In this document: positions 6,610-13,367 of the stretch, piece after piece | Numbering within the stretch: position 1 is the stretch's first letter | Layout of the letters: the number at the start of each line of letters is the position of its first letter | Source: a virus | Length of the DNA stretch: 20,782 nucleotides | Reading direction: 5' to 3' (one strand) | Virus record (IMG/VR): IMGVR_UViG_3300008012_000251 | Span: 1-20,782 of that record | The notes under the pieces: model-generated | Seen by the model: only the letters and a program-made list of their open reading frames with translations | What the model was told of the DNA's origin: nothing | The model's database searches: none | Position numbers and translations under genes: made by a program

Positions 6610-7131
6610 CTAGGACTTATCTGGGCGGTGCGCGTTCCTGTAGTATCTGACCAGATAATCCACTTGCCCCACCACAACCCCTCGCGCAGAGTCTCCCCCT
6701 GGATTTAGGGAGTTGCTGATTTCAAGGATCTCAACCTTTTGGTCTCCAGAGACTCCGCTTCCGTAGTTCTGAACCGACACTGTGAGCCGGAGGTCATCAG
6801 GGTTGTTGAGTCCATTGCCCATGCAAGCCTGAATGTCAGAGAGGAGGGCTTCTCCAGCGCCGGTCGGGTCTCTAGAAGAGTCCGAGACATAGAACCCCAC
6901 CGAAACCGAAGCCTCCACTTCATAACGGTCATTAGCCACCGGCCCCCGGATAATTTCCCCACTCCAATAAACCACAATTGAGTTGTTGGGCAGTCGAGTG
7001 GGGGTCCGCTCAAAGGGATAGACCCGAGAGGTTCCAACCTGAGTGTTGTACCCATTGGCCTTTGTGATGTTCCCGAGGCGAGCAATCACCCCGTCCACAA
7101 TCTTGCTCCGAATGCTCGGGGTCATGCTCAT
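6610..7131 (-). CDS. Tail terminator-like protein
   Basis: A 173-aa protein in the position of the tail terminator (lambda gpU, HK97 gp11-like). It begins with a helix (IRSKIVDGVIARLGNI), then VYPFERTPTRLPNNSIVVYWSGEI, an alternating strand-rich centre (NDRYEVEASVSVGFYV), a helix (GAGEALLSDIQACM), and a final strand pair (QVDYLVRYYRN). This alpha-beta-sheet-helix-strand order and length fit the family, which caps the tail tube and joins it to the head. Start ATG 7131 overlaps the gp10-like stop (ATGA). A strong terminator follows, so this is the last gene of the structural operon. Family assignment is from pattern and synteny, not a strong motif. Confidence 0.68.
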   Translation of the reverse strand: MSMTPSIRSKIVDGVIARLGNITKANGYNTQVGTSRVYPFERTPTRLPNNSIVVYWSGEIIRGPVANDRYEVEASVSVGFYVSDSSRDPTGAGEALLSDIQACMGNGLNNPDDLRLTVSVQNYGSGVSGDQKVEILEISNSLNPGGDSARGVVVGQVDYLVRYYRNAHRPDKS

Positions 7132-7718
7132 TTTCTAGCCGCTTCCTTCAGTCGCTCTTTGATGATCCTTGCCGCGCCCCCACTTTCCATATCCATCGAG
7201 GGTCGGGAGAGGTACCCCGTCCCCGGGATCTTCACTGAGCTCTTCCTTGCAAAGAGAACCTCGACACTCCCGTCAGCCTTCTTGCCGAGAATTGCGGTGG
7301 CGGTTGTGAAGGTTGACTTGAAGCCGAACTCTTCGGGCCGGGAGATGACATCCCTTGCCGTTATCCCACCGACACCAGATGCCGTCTTCAGTCTTTCGGA
7401 AACTGGGATTGCTAGCTTCTGGGCCTTCTTCGGTCGAATAACCCCGCCCACGTCTTGAATCTCAGCATATATCAAAGGTTTTGTGTTCCCAACTCCCACC
7501 CCTGCCTCAACCCACCCAGAGTCTCCAGAGAACTTCACCTTGAAGGCTATATTTCTCCTTAGCTCCCCGGTGGAGATAGGGGCGCCGCCAATTGCCCTGT
7601 TGGTTATCTCGGCCCCTATATCAACTAAAGCGTCATTTAGGGCGGCAAAAACTCTGTCTGAGTTCTTTCTAAGGTCTTCCAACATCTCCCTTGCAGGGAA
7701 GTCCACAACGGCACTCAT
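7128..7718 (-). CDS. HK97 gp10-like tail-completion protein
   Basis: A 196-aa protein. An N-terminal helix (FAALNDALVDIGAEITNRA) is followed by GGAPISTGELRRNIAFKV, the typical 'P..TG.Lr.si' motif of the gp10 family, and by LIYAEIQDVGGVIRPKKAQKLAIPV, the conserved 'ya.~ve~G....ra~P' region. The C-terminal half has ISRPEEFGFKS and an acidic-basic helix (IKERLKEAARK). gp10-type proteins sit at the head-tail joint and complete the neck or tail. Overlaps both neighbours by 4 nt (ATGA). The visible C-terminal region is somewhat longer than the usual 110-150 aa family length. Confidence 0.8.
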   Translation of the reverse strand: MSAVVDFPAREMLEDLRKNSDRVFAALNDALVDIGAEITNRAIGGAPISTGELRRNIAFKVKFSGDSGWVEAGVGVGNTKPLIYAEIQDVGGVIRPKKAQKLAIPVSERLKTASGVGGITARDVISRPEEFGFKSTFTTATAILGKKADGSVEVLFARKSSVKIPGTGYLSRPSMDMESGGAARIIKERLKEAARK

Positions 7719-8683
7719 GGGAGGTAATTTCGGGTGTAGCTGGCCCAGACCTTTCGCACATCCTCAAGAAGGTCGGACTCATTGAGAGAGACAGAGGTTC
7801 CCGCGATAGACTCCCCGAGAATACCGAGGGAGGCCCGGCGCGTGTAAACAAAAGCCGCTTGTCTTGCTACGCTGTGCCTCAAGTCATGCGGCAAGCCGCC
7901 AACATTTCTGGCAAGCCCCCCGACATAGGTAACCTTCACGGTCCCAACCCCTCGGTTCCAAGGCCGATACCTAGCCCGGACAATCCCCTTTTCTGAAAGG
8001 GTAACCGCGTCATAATCATCGGTGTTGGTGGGCTGTACATCTTCAGAAAACCCACCTGTCCAGTCTTCCCATATCCCCGTGACTGATTGGATAGGGTAAC
8101 GCTTGAGGAAGAGGTTTCTCTGGTTCTTGTCGATGGAGTGATATTCGGTGCGGGTTGCCTTCATAAACTTCCGCTTGCAATGGGACTCACACCGCGCCGA
8201 AACCGCGTCAATGATGTTTTCGATAAATTGCCGGTCTAGGTTCTCCACTCCGGGGATTTGGAGTTGTACATCTTCAAACCGGCAGAGGGGAAGATTGTTC
8301 CTTACCCCGAGAATGTGCTCATGAGTGAGCGTCTTCGTATCCCCGTCTGTGTCTATGTAGGTCGCAACAAAGGTTGCCTTGTGCTCTTCAAGGCTCGGCT
8401 CTTCTTCCCCCGAGGTGTTGACAATGGTGGTGTCTGCGGGCTGAATCTGCCAAGTCAGGACCCCAGAAGAGTTCACTGTCACATTGTTTGTGTTGAGGTG
8501 GCTGTTACCAGTCCGGGAGTTTACAGAGGTCCCTGAGATTTCATCGACCAAAGAAAGGGTCAGGGTCAAGATCCTTGGGGTGGCTACCCCAAGAGAGTCA
8601 TAGACAATGGCGGTGCCGTCTGCGTTTCTAAGGGTCGCAGAGTAAACGGCACTCGAACCAGCCGGGTATCTAGCGGTTGACAT
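7715..8683 (-). CDS. Fused beta-domain and gp6-like head-tail connector
   Basis: A 322-aa protein with two parts. Residues 1-130 form a beta-sandwich-like region (RYPAGSSAVYSATLRNADGT, then LTLTLSLVDEISGT, GVLTWQIQPADTT and ATFVATYIDTDGDTKTLTHE), reminiscent of baseplate or Ig-like modules. Residues 131-320 fit the gp6-type connector: RFEDVQLQIPGVENLDRQFIENIIDAVSARCESHCKRKF, then RYPIQSVTGI, the GTVKVTYVGG strand and a closing helical segment (LPHDLRHSVARQAAFVYTRRA). Connectors form the ring below the portal. A typical gp6 is 100-200 aa, so the N-terminal domain is an addition that could face outside the neck. ATG 8683 follows AAGGAAG. Confidence 0.75.
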   Translation of the reverse strand: MSTARYPAGSSAVYSATLRNADGTAIVYDSLGVATPRILTLTLSLVDEISGTSVNSRTGNSHLNTNNVTVNSSGVLTWQIQPADTTIVNTSGEEEPSLEEHKATFVATYIDTDGDTKTLTHEHILGVRNNLPLCRFEDVQLQIPGVENLDRQFIENIIDAVSARCESHCKRKFMKATRTEYHSIDKNQRNLFLKRYPIQSVTGIWEDWTGGFSEDVQPTNTDDYDAVTLSEKGIVRARYRPWNRGVGTVKVTYVGGLARNVGGLPHDLRHSVARQAAFVYTRRASLGILGESIAGTSVSLNESDLLEDVRKVWASYTRNYLP

Positions 8684-9050
8684 TCTCTTCTTCCTTGCAG
8701 TCCATCAATGTGGCTAGCCTCTCAACTTTGATCTCTAGACCTCTAAGCCTGTCGGCCACCTGGGTTGTGTCGGTCAACTGTTTGTGCTCCTCCAGGTCGG
8801 CGCCGAGAGCGTCTAGGCTCACGTTGACAGGTTGGATGAAAAGGGCGCCGGTTGTAGTGATCGCAAAGACAATGGACCCCACAACCGCAATGAGTTGGGT
8901 GGTGTCAACCTTTCCGATCTTCGCAACCTCGGGGGAAACCCTTGCCTCAAAGGAGTCAAGTTCAATCTTCAGTTCTTTCAGGTCTTCGGTATTCTGAAGG
9001 CTTGTTTGCTCGGTTTGAGTAAGTCTCTCTAAGTAAAAGTTTTCACTCAT
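8670..9050 (-). CDS. Single-TM coiled-coil protein (possible holin-like)
   Basis: A 126-aa protein from ATG 9050 (ATGA overlap with the preceding gene). Residues 1-45 are helical with heptad-like spacing (LERLTQTEQTSLQNTEDLKELK), residues about 52-73 are one transmembrane helix (LIAVVGSIVFAITTTGALFI), and the C-terminal ~50 residues again look coiled-coil (DLEEHKQLTDTTQVADRLRGLEIKVERL). Coil-TM proteins of this size include XhlA/hemolysin-type membrane proteins near lysis genes, but XhlA ends in its TM, so this is only a structural resemblance. A membrane-anchored neck or adhesion component is another option. No endolysin is nearby. Confidence 0.75.
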   Translation of the reverse strand: MSENFYLERLTQTEQTSLQNTEDLKELKIELDSFEARVSPEVAKIGKVDTTQLIAVVGSIVFAITTTGALFIQPVNVSLDALGADLEEHKQLTDTTQVADRLRGLEIKVERLATLMDCKEEENVNR

Positions 9051-9424
9051 GGCGTGCCCGTGGGGGTGGGGGTGGGGGTCGGGGTGGGTCGAGGTAGGTT
9101 GTTGGCGGTGTAGACACTGGCTTCAATGAAATCCAAGACACCTAAAATCATGTCCACTTGTTCTTGAGTGTAACCCGCCTTGAGAGCCTTTTCTTCGGTG
9201 TAGACCGTCTTCACTTCACGGTTAGCGATAAACTCCCCGGCCTCTTCGTAACGTCGCTTATATGCAACCTCAAGATAAGGTTTCCCTCTTGAATCCCTGT
9301 AGACCGAAAACTTGATTTGATTAGCTTCAGCTAGGCCGATCCCCTGCGCCTGGGCTGGGCTAAAAGAGAGGCCCAAGATTGCCGCCGCCGCAATGAGGGC
9401 CTTTGTTGTCAGGTTTGGCTTCAT
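9047..9424 (-). CDS. Exported protein with Thr-Pro tail
   Basis: A 125-aa protein from ATG 9424, chosen because GGGGAGAAG lies just before it; the frame continues upstream inside the LamG gene but without such a site. Residues 1-27 form a classical Sec signal peptide: basic KPNLTTK, hydrophobic ALIAAAAILGLSFS, cleavage after AQA. The mature part (about 100 residues) is helical and charged (FSVYRDSRGKPYLEVAYKRRYEEAGEF) with no cysteines, then ends in a (Thr-Pro)n stalk encoded by a repeat at 9054-9088. Proline-threonine stalks usually act as stiff spacers. No family recognised; it is the last of four exported proteins in a row. Confidence 0.82.
   Translation of the reverse strand: MKPNLTTKALIAAAAILGLSFSPAQAQGIGLAEANQIKFSVYRDSRGKPYLEVAYKRRYEEAGEFIANREVKTVYTEEKALKAGYTQEQVDMILGVLDFIEASVYTANNLPRPTPTPTPTPTGTP
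9054..9088. repeat. Hexanucleotide-type repeat encoding Thr-Pro, G-rich on plus strand
   Basis: Repeated GTGGGG/GGTGGG units on the plus strand encode the C-terminal PTPTPTPT stalk on the minus strand. The plus strand carries several runs of four or more G with 1-2 nt loops, enough for a G-quadruplex on the non-coding strand. Confidence 0.85.
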
Positions 9425-9435
9425 CTTCTCCCCTA

Positions 9436-10284
9436 TTAAAAGCAAGCCGCGGATGGGTCGGAGGGCAGTTTGCAGTTCCCGCAATTGCTGCGATTGTATC
9501 CCGTGTCCACCCAGTGAGTTCCTAGTCTTGTGCAGTTGGAACCATCTAGCCAGCAAGAGCAGATTTGGCATAGTTCTTCTTCCGTAAGCGCGACATCAAA
9601 AACAGCCACTTCATCGCAAGCCGACCCATTAGTTAGAGGCCAGCAAAATCCACTGTTACCACCGGGGTTGCCAGCGGTTGCACTAACTGTCTGACATAGC
9701 CACCCCAATTCCCCCGGATCGCTACCGCAACCTTTCAGGGTGTTCCCAGCGTCATCATAGGAAATGGATAGAAACCCAAAGACAGTCGCGGATTCTATCG
9801 AACCGAATCCGACCTGATCTCCGTTCACTCCCGATGAGCCATTAGAGTTGACAAAGATATTTGATGTGGTGTTCCCCGACAAGAAAGCAACCTGAAACCC
9901 ACCAGACCCCTCCCTTTCCCAGCCGACAATTGATATATCCCCAGAAGGGAAGCAGGAAGAACTCACCCCACAGGTTAGCTCCTGCCCAAGAGTCATGGCC
10001 TTCGCGTTGCCCCTGATTCCAGTTGTATAACCAGCACTGCCGGGGTCGCTAAGGTCACAGTCAGTGCCCGACGCGCAAGAGCCAGCGGAAGCCTCAAGGC
10101 CACTCGCGCTGTCCATCGTCCAGTAGGCCACCAGCCCGGGGCATTGGCTCCAGTCAGGCAAGGACTCAGTGACAGCGGGGGTGAAGAAGATCCCATCGGC
10201 AACAATGCCGTCAGCAACCATCGCTCTGGCGTTGCCAGACAAGGCAACTAGAAGGATCAAGGCTGGGTATAGGTAATGACGCAT
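9436..10284 (-). CDS. Exported LamG/concanavalin-like lectin protein
   Basis: A 282-aa protein. Residues 1-21 are a Sec signal peptide (MRHYLYPALILLVALSGNARA, cut after ARA). The next ~200 residues have the LamG-like jelly-roll pattern: CPGLVAYWTMDSASG near residue 50, GIRGNAKAMTLG, FPSGDISIVGWE, and the closing ACDEVAVFDVALTEEELCQI, which matches the usual 'dEv.vy..aLt..Ei' end strand. About 70 C-terminal residues are very Cys-rich (LCQICSCW, NCTRLG, SNCGNCK). The fold usually binds sugars, and in phages occurs in tail spikes and fibres. The many cysteines suggest disulfides outside the cytoplasm. ATG 10284 follows GGGAGGTTTC and overlaps the preceding gene by 28 nt. Confidence 0.8.
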   Translation of the reverse strand: MRHYLYPALILLVALSGNARAMVADGIVADGIFFTPAVTESLPDWSQCPGLVAYWTMDSASGLEASAGSCASGTDCDLSDPGSAGYTTGIRGNAKAMTLGQELTCGVSSSCFPSGDISIVGWEREGSGGFQVAFLSGNTTSNIFVNSNGSSGVNGDQVGFGSIESATVFGFLSISYDDAGNTLKGCGSDPGELGWLCQTVSATAGNPGGNSGFCWPLTNGSACDEVAVFDVALTEEELCQICSCWLDGSNCTRLGTHWVDTGYNRSNCGNCKLPSDPSAACF

Positions 10285-11135
10285 GAAACCTCCCTACTCC
10301 CTGCACTGCCAGTCTCGTCCCAATGTAGTTGTATCGTATCACCAGCCGAAAAGATAACACTACATCCCCCAGCGTTCTTTGGAGATGAAGAACCGTCTTT
10401 GTAATCAATAGCACAAGAAGAATCAGCCCCGTTCTTTTGTATGTACACGGTCCTTCCATTAGGAGCGGTAGCAAAAGCAGCAGAGATCGCACAGTCAAGA
10501 TCGGTCACGGTTATAGCGTGAGGGAGAATCGTACTGTGGTTTGACGTGCTGCTACTAACGTGTCCACCATCACCTGAAATGGCTCTCCAGTTCTGATAGT
10601 AATCATTGTTAGTGCCTATACTGCTTGCAGCGTAAGCCAGATAACCGCTGGAGCAACTTCCAGAGCAAATCAACTCCTCAGACCCCCCGTTGGGGTAGTG
10701 ATAGAGTTTTGAGTCACTGCTCTTCGCATAAATCTTGGTATACCCACTAGGTCCAGCAGTCGAGGGAGGAGTTGCCATCAGAGTGACATACATCCCTTCA
10801 TCTTGATCCTCTGTGATTGTCCTTGGGCCGGGGGATGTGGTGCCGTTGGTGTACTCGAAGCAAGCGTCAATGCCTGTGGTGATAAAGTCCTTGTCGCAAT
10901 GGAACCTTGTAAAATCGTCGGCGGGGGCGCTTGGGGTAGTGGTATTCTGCTGAAGGTCAATGTACCTCGACCCATCGCTTGCTGTCCCGTTGATGGATGT
11001 TGCTGTGATCTCCCCTGTCCCCGTGGCGTTCAATGTCTGACCACTCGGGACCGCAACTGTGGCGCCGCTATTCTCCCAGTCCAGGGCCAGAGCCTGGCTG
11101 GGAATAAGTAGGAGGAGGAAGAAGAGGGAGATCAC
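10257..11135 (-). CDS. Exported beta-rich, Cys-containing protein
   Basis: A 292-aa protein starting at GTG 11135, preceded by GGGGCAAGG, just after the stop of the previous gene. This start gives a compact signal peptide (MISLFFLLLLIPSQALA, cut after ALA), though its n-region lacks a basic residue. A longer frame to TTG 11225 would bury the signal 30 residues in and overlap the upstream gene. The mature protein is Thr/Ser/Gly-rich with eight cysteines. Its last ~80 residues (ATAPNGRTVYIQKNG, CSVIFSAGDTIQLHWDE, SREVSCVITY) form a beta-sandwich-like module that resembles the C-terminus of the 209-aa protein two genes upstream. Likely surface or virion-associated; no named family. Confidence 0.75.
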   Translation of the reverse strand: MISLFFLLLLIPSQALALDWENSGATVAVPSGQTLNATGTGEITATSINGTASDGSRYIDLQQNTTTPSAPADDFTRFHCDKDFITTGIDACFEYTNGTTSPGPRTITEDQDEGMYVTLMATPPSTAGPSGYTKIYAKSSDSKLYHYPNGGSEELICSGSCSSGYLAYAASSIGTNNDYYQNWRAISGDGGHVSSSTSNHSTILPHAITVTDLDCAISAAFATAPNGRTVYIQKNGADSSCAIDYKDGSSSPKNAGGCSVIFSAGDTIQLHWDETGSAGSREVSCVITYTQP

Positions 11136-11151
11136 AGCAACCTTGCCCCTA

Positions 11152-11844
11152 TCAGGCTGTTTTCTGGAAGGAACAGGAGATGTGAGTCGAGGTCGGGTTG
11201 ATAGCTGTTGAAGCTCTGACGGCAACGCACTGACCAGCAGTCACTGACTGAGAATCTGTGTCTACACTCGGAGCGGTTGTCCCATTAACTATCTGGGCAA
11301 GGGTTCCATAGGTGAGGGCGCTTCCACAGGTTCCAACTCCAACCTCAACGGTAATGTTGCCAGCAGCGGTTGAAGAGATACACCGAAAATTACTATATGA
11401 CCCCGCACCCATGGGAACCATGACATTATCATCGGTGGTCGAGACCTTCCCGTTTAGTCCAATGAAGATCTCACTGGTTCCCCCACTGTCTAGGTCAATG
11501 GCGGTCTCGGTAGAAAAGGTAATCTCTGGGTTGATGGTGCTTCCCGCTGAAATCGTGGCGCAACTGAAGGTGTTGGGGCTTCCATCGGAAAAGTTCAAGG
11601 CTTCATTGGCCCCGTTACAGTTGGGAACATCTGTAGCCACCCAGGTGGTTCCATTGCCAACAAGAACATAGGTGTCAGTTGCCGCTGTTACATTGGTTCC
11701 GCCATTGGCAACAGGGACAGTCCCGGTGAGTGAAATGACGCCATTTGATACGTCAATATTAGTCGATCCCTCAATTGCCCAAGCAATCGAACTGCCAACA
11801 ATAATGATGGCTAGGGATTGGATAATGCTGTTTAATCTCTTCAT
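11152..11844 (-). CDS. Exported tail-fibre-like protein with GGT motif
   Basis: A 230-aa protein from ATG 11844 with an AGGAGG ribosome site. Residues 1-23 form a Sec signal peptide (MKRLNSIIQSLAIIIVGSSIAWA, cut after AWA). Residues about 38-70 read SLTGTVPVANGGTNVTAATDTYVLVGNGTTW, a pattern widespread in phage tail fibres and adhesins (lp.anGGTg...), followed by a Ser/Thr/Gly-rich beta region (VMVPMGAGSYSNFRC, GNITVEVGVGTCG). Six cysteines are spread along the mature chain. The signal peptide is unusual for a fibre, which normally assembles in the cytoplasm. First of four exported genes; no promoter is visible in the 38-nt gap upstream. Confidence 0.78.
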   Translation of the reverse strand: MKRLNSIIQSLAIIIVGSSIAWAIEGSTNIDVSNGVISLTGTVPVANGGTNVTAATDTYVLVGNGTTWVATDVPNCNGANEALNFSDGSPNTFSCATISAGSTINPEITFSTETAIDLDSGGTSEIFIGLNGKVSTTDDNVMVPMGAGSYSNFRCISSTAAGNITVEVGVGTCGSALTYGTLAQIVNGTTAPSVDTDSQSVTAGQCVAVRASTAINPTSTHISCSFQKTA

Positions 11845-11882
11845 TGATTTCCCCCCTCCTTGGGGTGTTGGATTGTCTGGGC

Positions 11883-12512
11883 TTAGGTCAAAACGTATCG
11901 CAGCGAGTAGCGATGGTGGGCGGTTGCGGCCCCAGAAGAAGTCTGGAGTCTGAGAGAGAGGCGGTCCCCGGTGCTACAAGTAACGGGGTCGGTTGATGTG
12001 CTCCCATCCTGAGAAGTCCCCGAGACCGTGATCGAAAGTCCAGAAACAACCCCATTCCTGATGATGTCATAAACAAAGGACTCCCCGGTCCCCGGCGCTG
12101 CTGTTGCCCTGACGTTTAACTCGACCGCTCGCCCCTCGGGGACGGGAATTGAGACCTTTGCATCTGTCTTGTCCTCGAAGGTTCCCAAGTACATGGTTTG
12201 AGAACTTCCAATTGAGGAAATGGTTGCACCAAGGATCATGTCCGGGGTCTCCTCCCTAGAGAGGGTTTCTGGGGTGTTGAAATCATCAAACCTCCCGCGA
12301 AGGCCCGCCCCGAGGTAGAGGTCCGCTGTTGACCTCTCAAGAGTGTCTGAGGTGGGGGAGGAGGTAGAGGGCGCCGCAGAATATCCGTAGCCCCGCCGCA
12401 AGAAGTCCAACTCAACCGAATCCAGGGCTGGAAAGGTGGACAAATCAAGGGCAAAACTCGGGTGGTGGTCAAGGAGCTCCGAGGTTTCAAAAGAAGGGGT
12501 GGCAACGGGCAC
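11883..12512 (-). CDS. Beta-rich structural-type protein, unknown
   Basis: A 209-aa protein starting at GTG 12512, 18 nt after the glycosyltransferase stop. The N-terminal ~70 residues are polar (SSPTSDTLERSTADLYLGAGLRG), the rest is beta-rich: MILGATISSIGSSQTMYLGTF, VPEGRAVELNVRATAAP, ESFVYDIIRNGVVSGLSITVSG and a last strand SLRYVL. The end resembles the C-terminus of the 292-aa exported protein (ATAP-G-xx-YxI-NG, then C-x-x-GDxLxL). It has no signal peptide and one cysteine. A decoration, fibre or receptor-binding accessory is plausible; no family recognised. The ribosome site is poor: TAGGGG abuts the GTG. Confidence 0.75.
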   Translation of the reverse strand: MPVATPSFETSELLDHHPSFALDLSTFPALDSVELDFLRRGYGYSAAPSTSSPTSDTLERSTADLYLGAGLRGRFDDFNTPETLSREETPDMILGATISSIGSSQTMYLGTFEDKTDAKVSIPVPEGRAVELNVRATAAPGTGESFVYDIIRNGVVSGLSITVSGTSQDGSTSTDPVTCSTGDRLSLRLQTSSGAATAHHRYSLRYVLT

Positions 12513-12518
12513 CCCTAC

Positions 12519-12524
12519 ATTATC
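12519..12524 (-). promoter_or_regulatory. Possible extended -10 box before the 209-aa gene
   Basis: Minus strand TGC-GATAAT in the 18-nt gap after the glycosyltransferase. Six bases lie between the box and 12512, so transcription would begin at the GTG start itself, giving a leaderless mRNA. No convincing -35 is visible, so this is tentative. Confidence 0.3.
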
Positions 12525-12530
12525 GCATAG

Positions 12531-13367
12531 TTAGAGGGAAAACCTTGATCGAGGGAAGGTGGGGGGAACTGGCCGGGGTTCTCCGTTGCGGTCTGCCTTG
12601 ACTGCATCCTGTAGGCTGGGGTCCTTGTCCACAAATTCCCACCAATCCCCGCCAAACTTCACCCTGTTTGCCGCTTCATGGTCAAAACGCCCTTCTGATT
12701 GACTCCCGAGGTGAAGAATTCTGGAAGCGGGTTCAATGACCACCTGTCTTCGATGTTCCGATCTTACCCGGTAACAAAGGTCAATGTCTTCATATCCGTT
12801 GCGGTAACGAGTATCGAAGAGAAGCCTCATGTCTCTTCTCATGGCAAGGCAAGCTCCGGTTACTGCCGGAACAATCTTCGCCCGAAGAGCAACATCGGGG
12901 ACTTCGGAGATTTGAACTCCTTGGTAAAGATGTTGAAGGGAGAAGGCTGGCCCTCCAGCCCCTTCATATTTCTTAGGGAAGACTCCAAGGTGGTCAACTG
13001 TGGTGCCGTCTTGCTTCAACTGAAGGTTGCCAACAAGCCCGATAGAATCCCACTCCAGCCACTTGAGAAGGGGACTGAGCCAATCCCCTAAGACCACCGT
13101 GTCGGAGTTCAAGAGAACAATCTTCTCACCCTGAGCCTGAACAATTGCAGAGTTGCAAGATACACTGAACCCCTTGTTTAGGGGAGACCGCAAAACACGC
13201 GCCCCGAACTCCTCAGAAACTGACCGGATCTCCTCCGCTTCTCGGGAGCCATCGTCGGAGACAATAACCTCCACCCCCGGGGGGACTGTCTCCCTTACCG
13301 ACTTCAGACAACCTGTCAAAAGGTCAACTCTTCCAAAAACCGGAACTATGATAGAGGTCTCAATCAT
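12531..13367 (-). CDS. Family 2 (GT-A) glycosyltransferase
   Basis: A 278-aa GT2-type enzyme. SIIVPVFGRVDLLTGCLKSV is the first strand and helix, VEVIVSDDGS (D38-D39) binds the nucleotide, and VLLNSDTVV (N87-S88-D89) stands in the place of the metal-binding DxD. Later, ACLAMRRDMRLLFD and GYEDIDLCYRV match the acceptor-side ED motif of rhamnosyl- and related transferases. Such enzymes add a sugar from a nucleotide sugar to a glycan or protein. The ATG 13367 overlaps the GT4 gene by 8 nt, so the two are probably made together. The substrate could be a virion protein or a host surface glycan; the sequence does not decide. Confidence 0.9.
   Translation of the reverse strand: MIETSIIVPVFGRVDLLTGCLKSVRETVPPGVEVIVSDDGSREAEEIRSVSEEFGARVLRSPLNKGFSVSCNSAIVQAQGEKIVLLNSDTVVLGDWLSPLLKWLEWDSIGLVGNLQLKQDGTTVDHLGVFPKKYEGAGGPAFSLQHLYQGVQISEVPDVALRAKIVPAVTGACLAMRRDMRLLFDTRYRNGYEDIDLCYRVRSEHRRQVVIEPASRILHLGSQSEGRFDHEAANRVKFGGDWWEFVDKDPSLQDAVKADRNGEPRPVPPTFPRSRFSL

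Noticed and set aside
11136-11225. Longer start (TTG 11225) for the 292-aa exported protein
   Set aside because: It would bury the signal peptide and overlap the previous gene by over 70 nt; GTG 11135 has a ribosome site.
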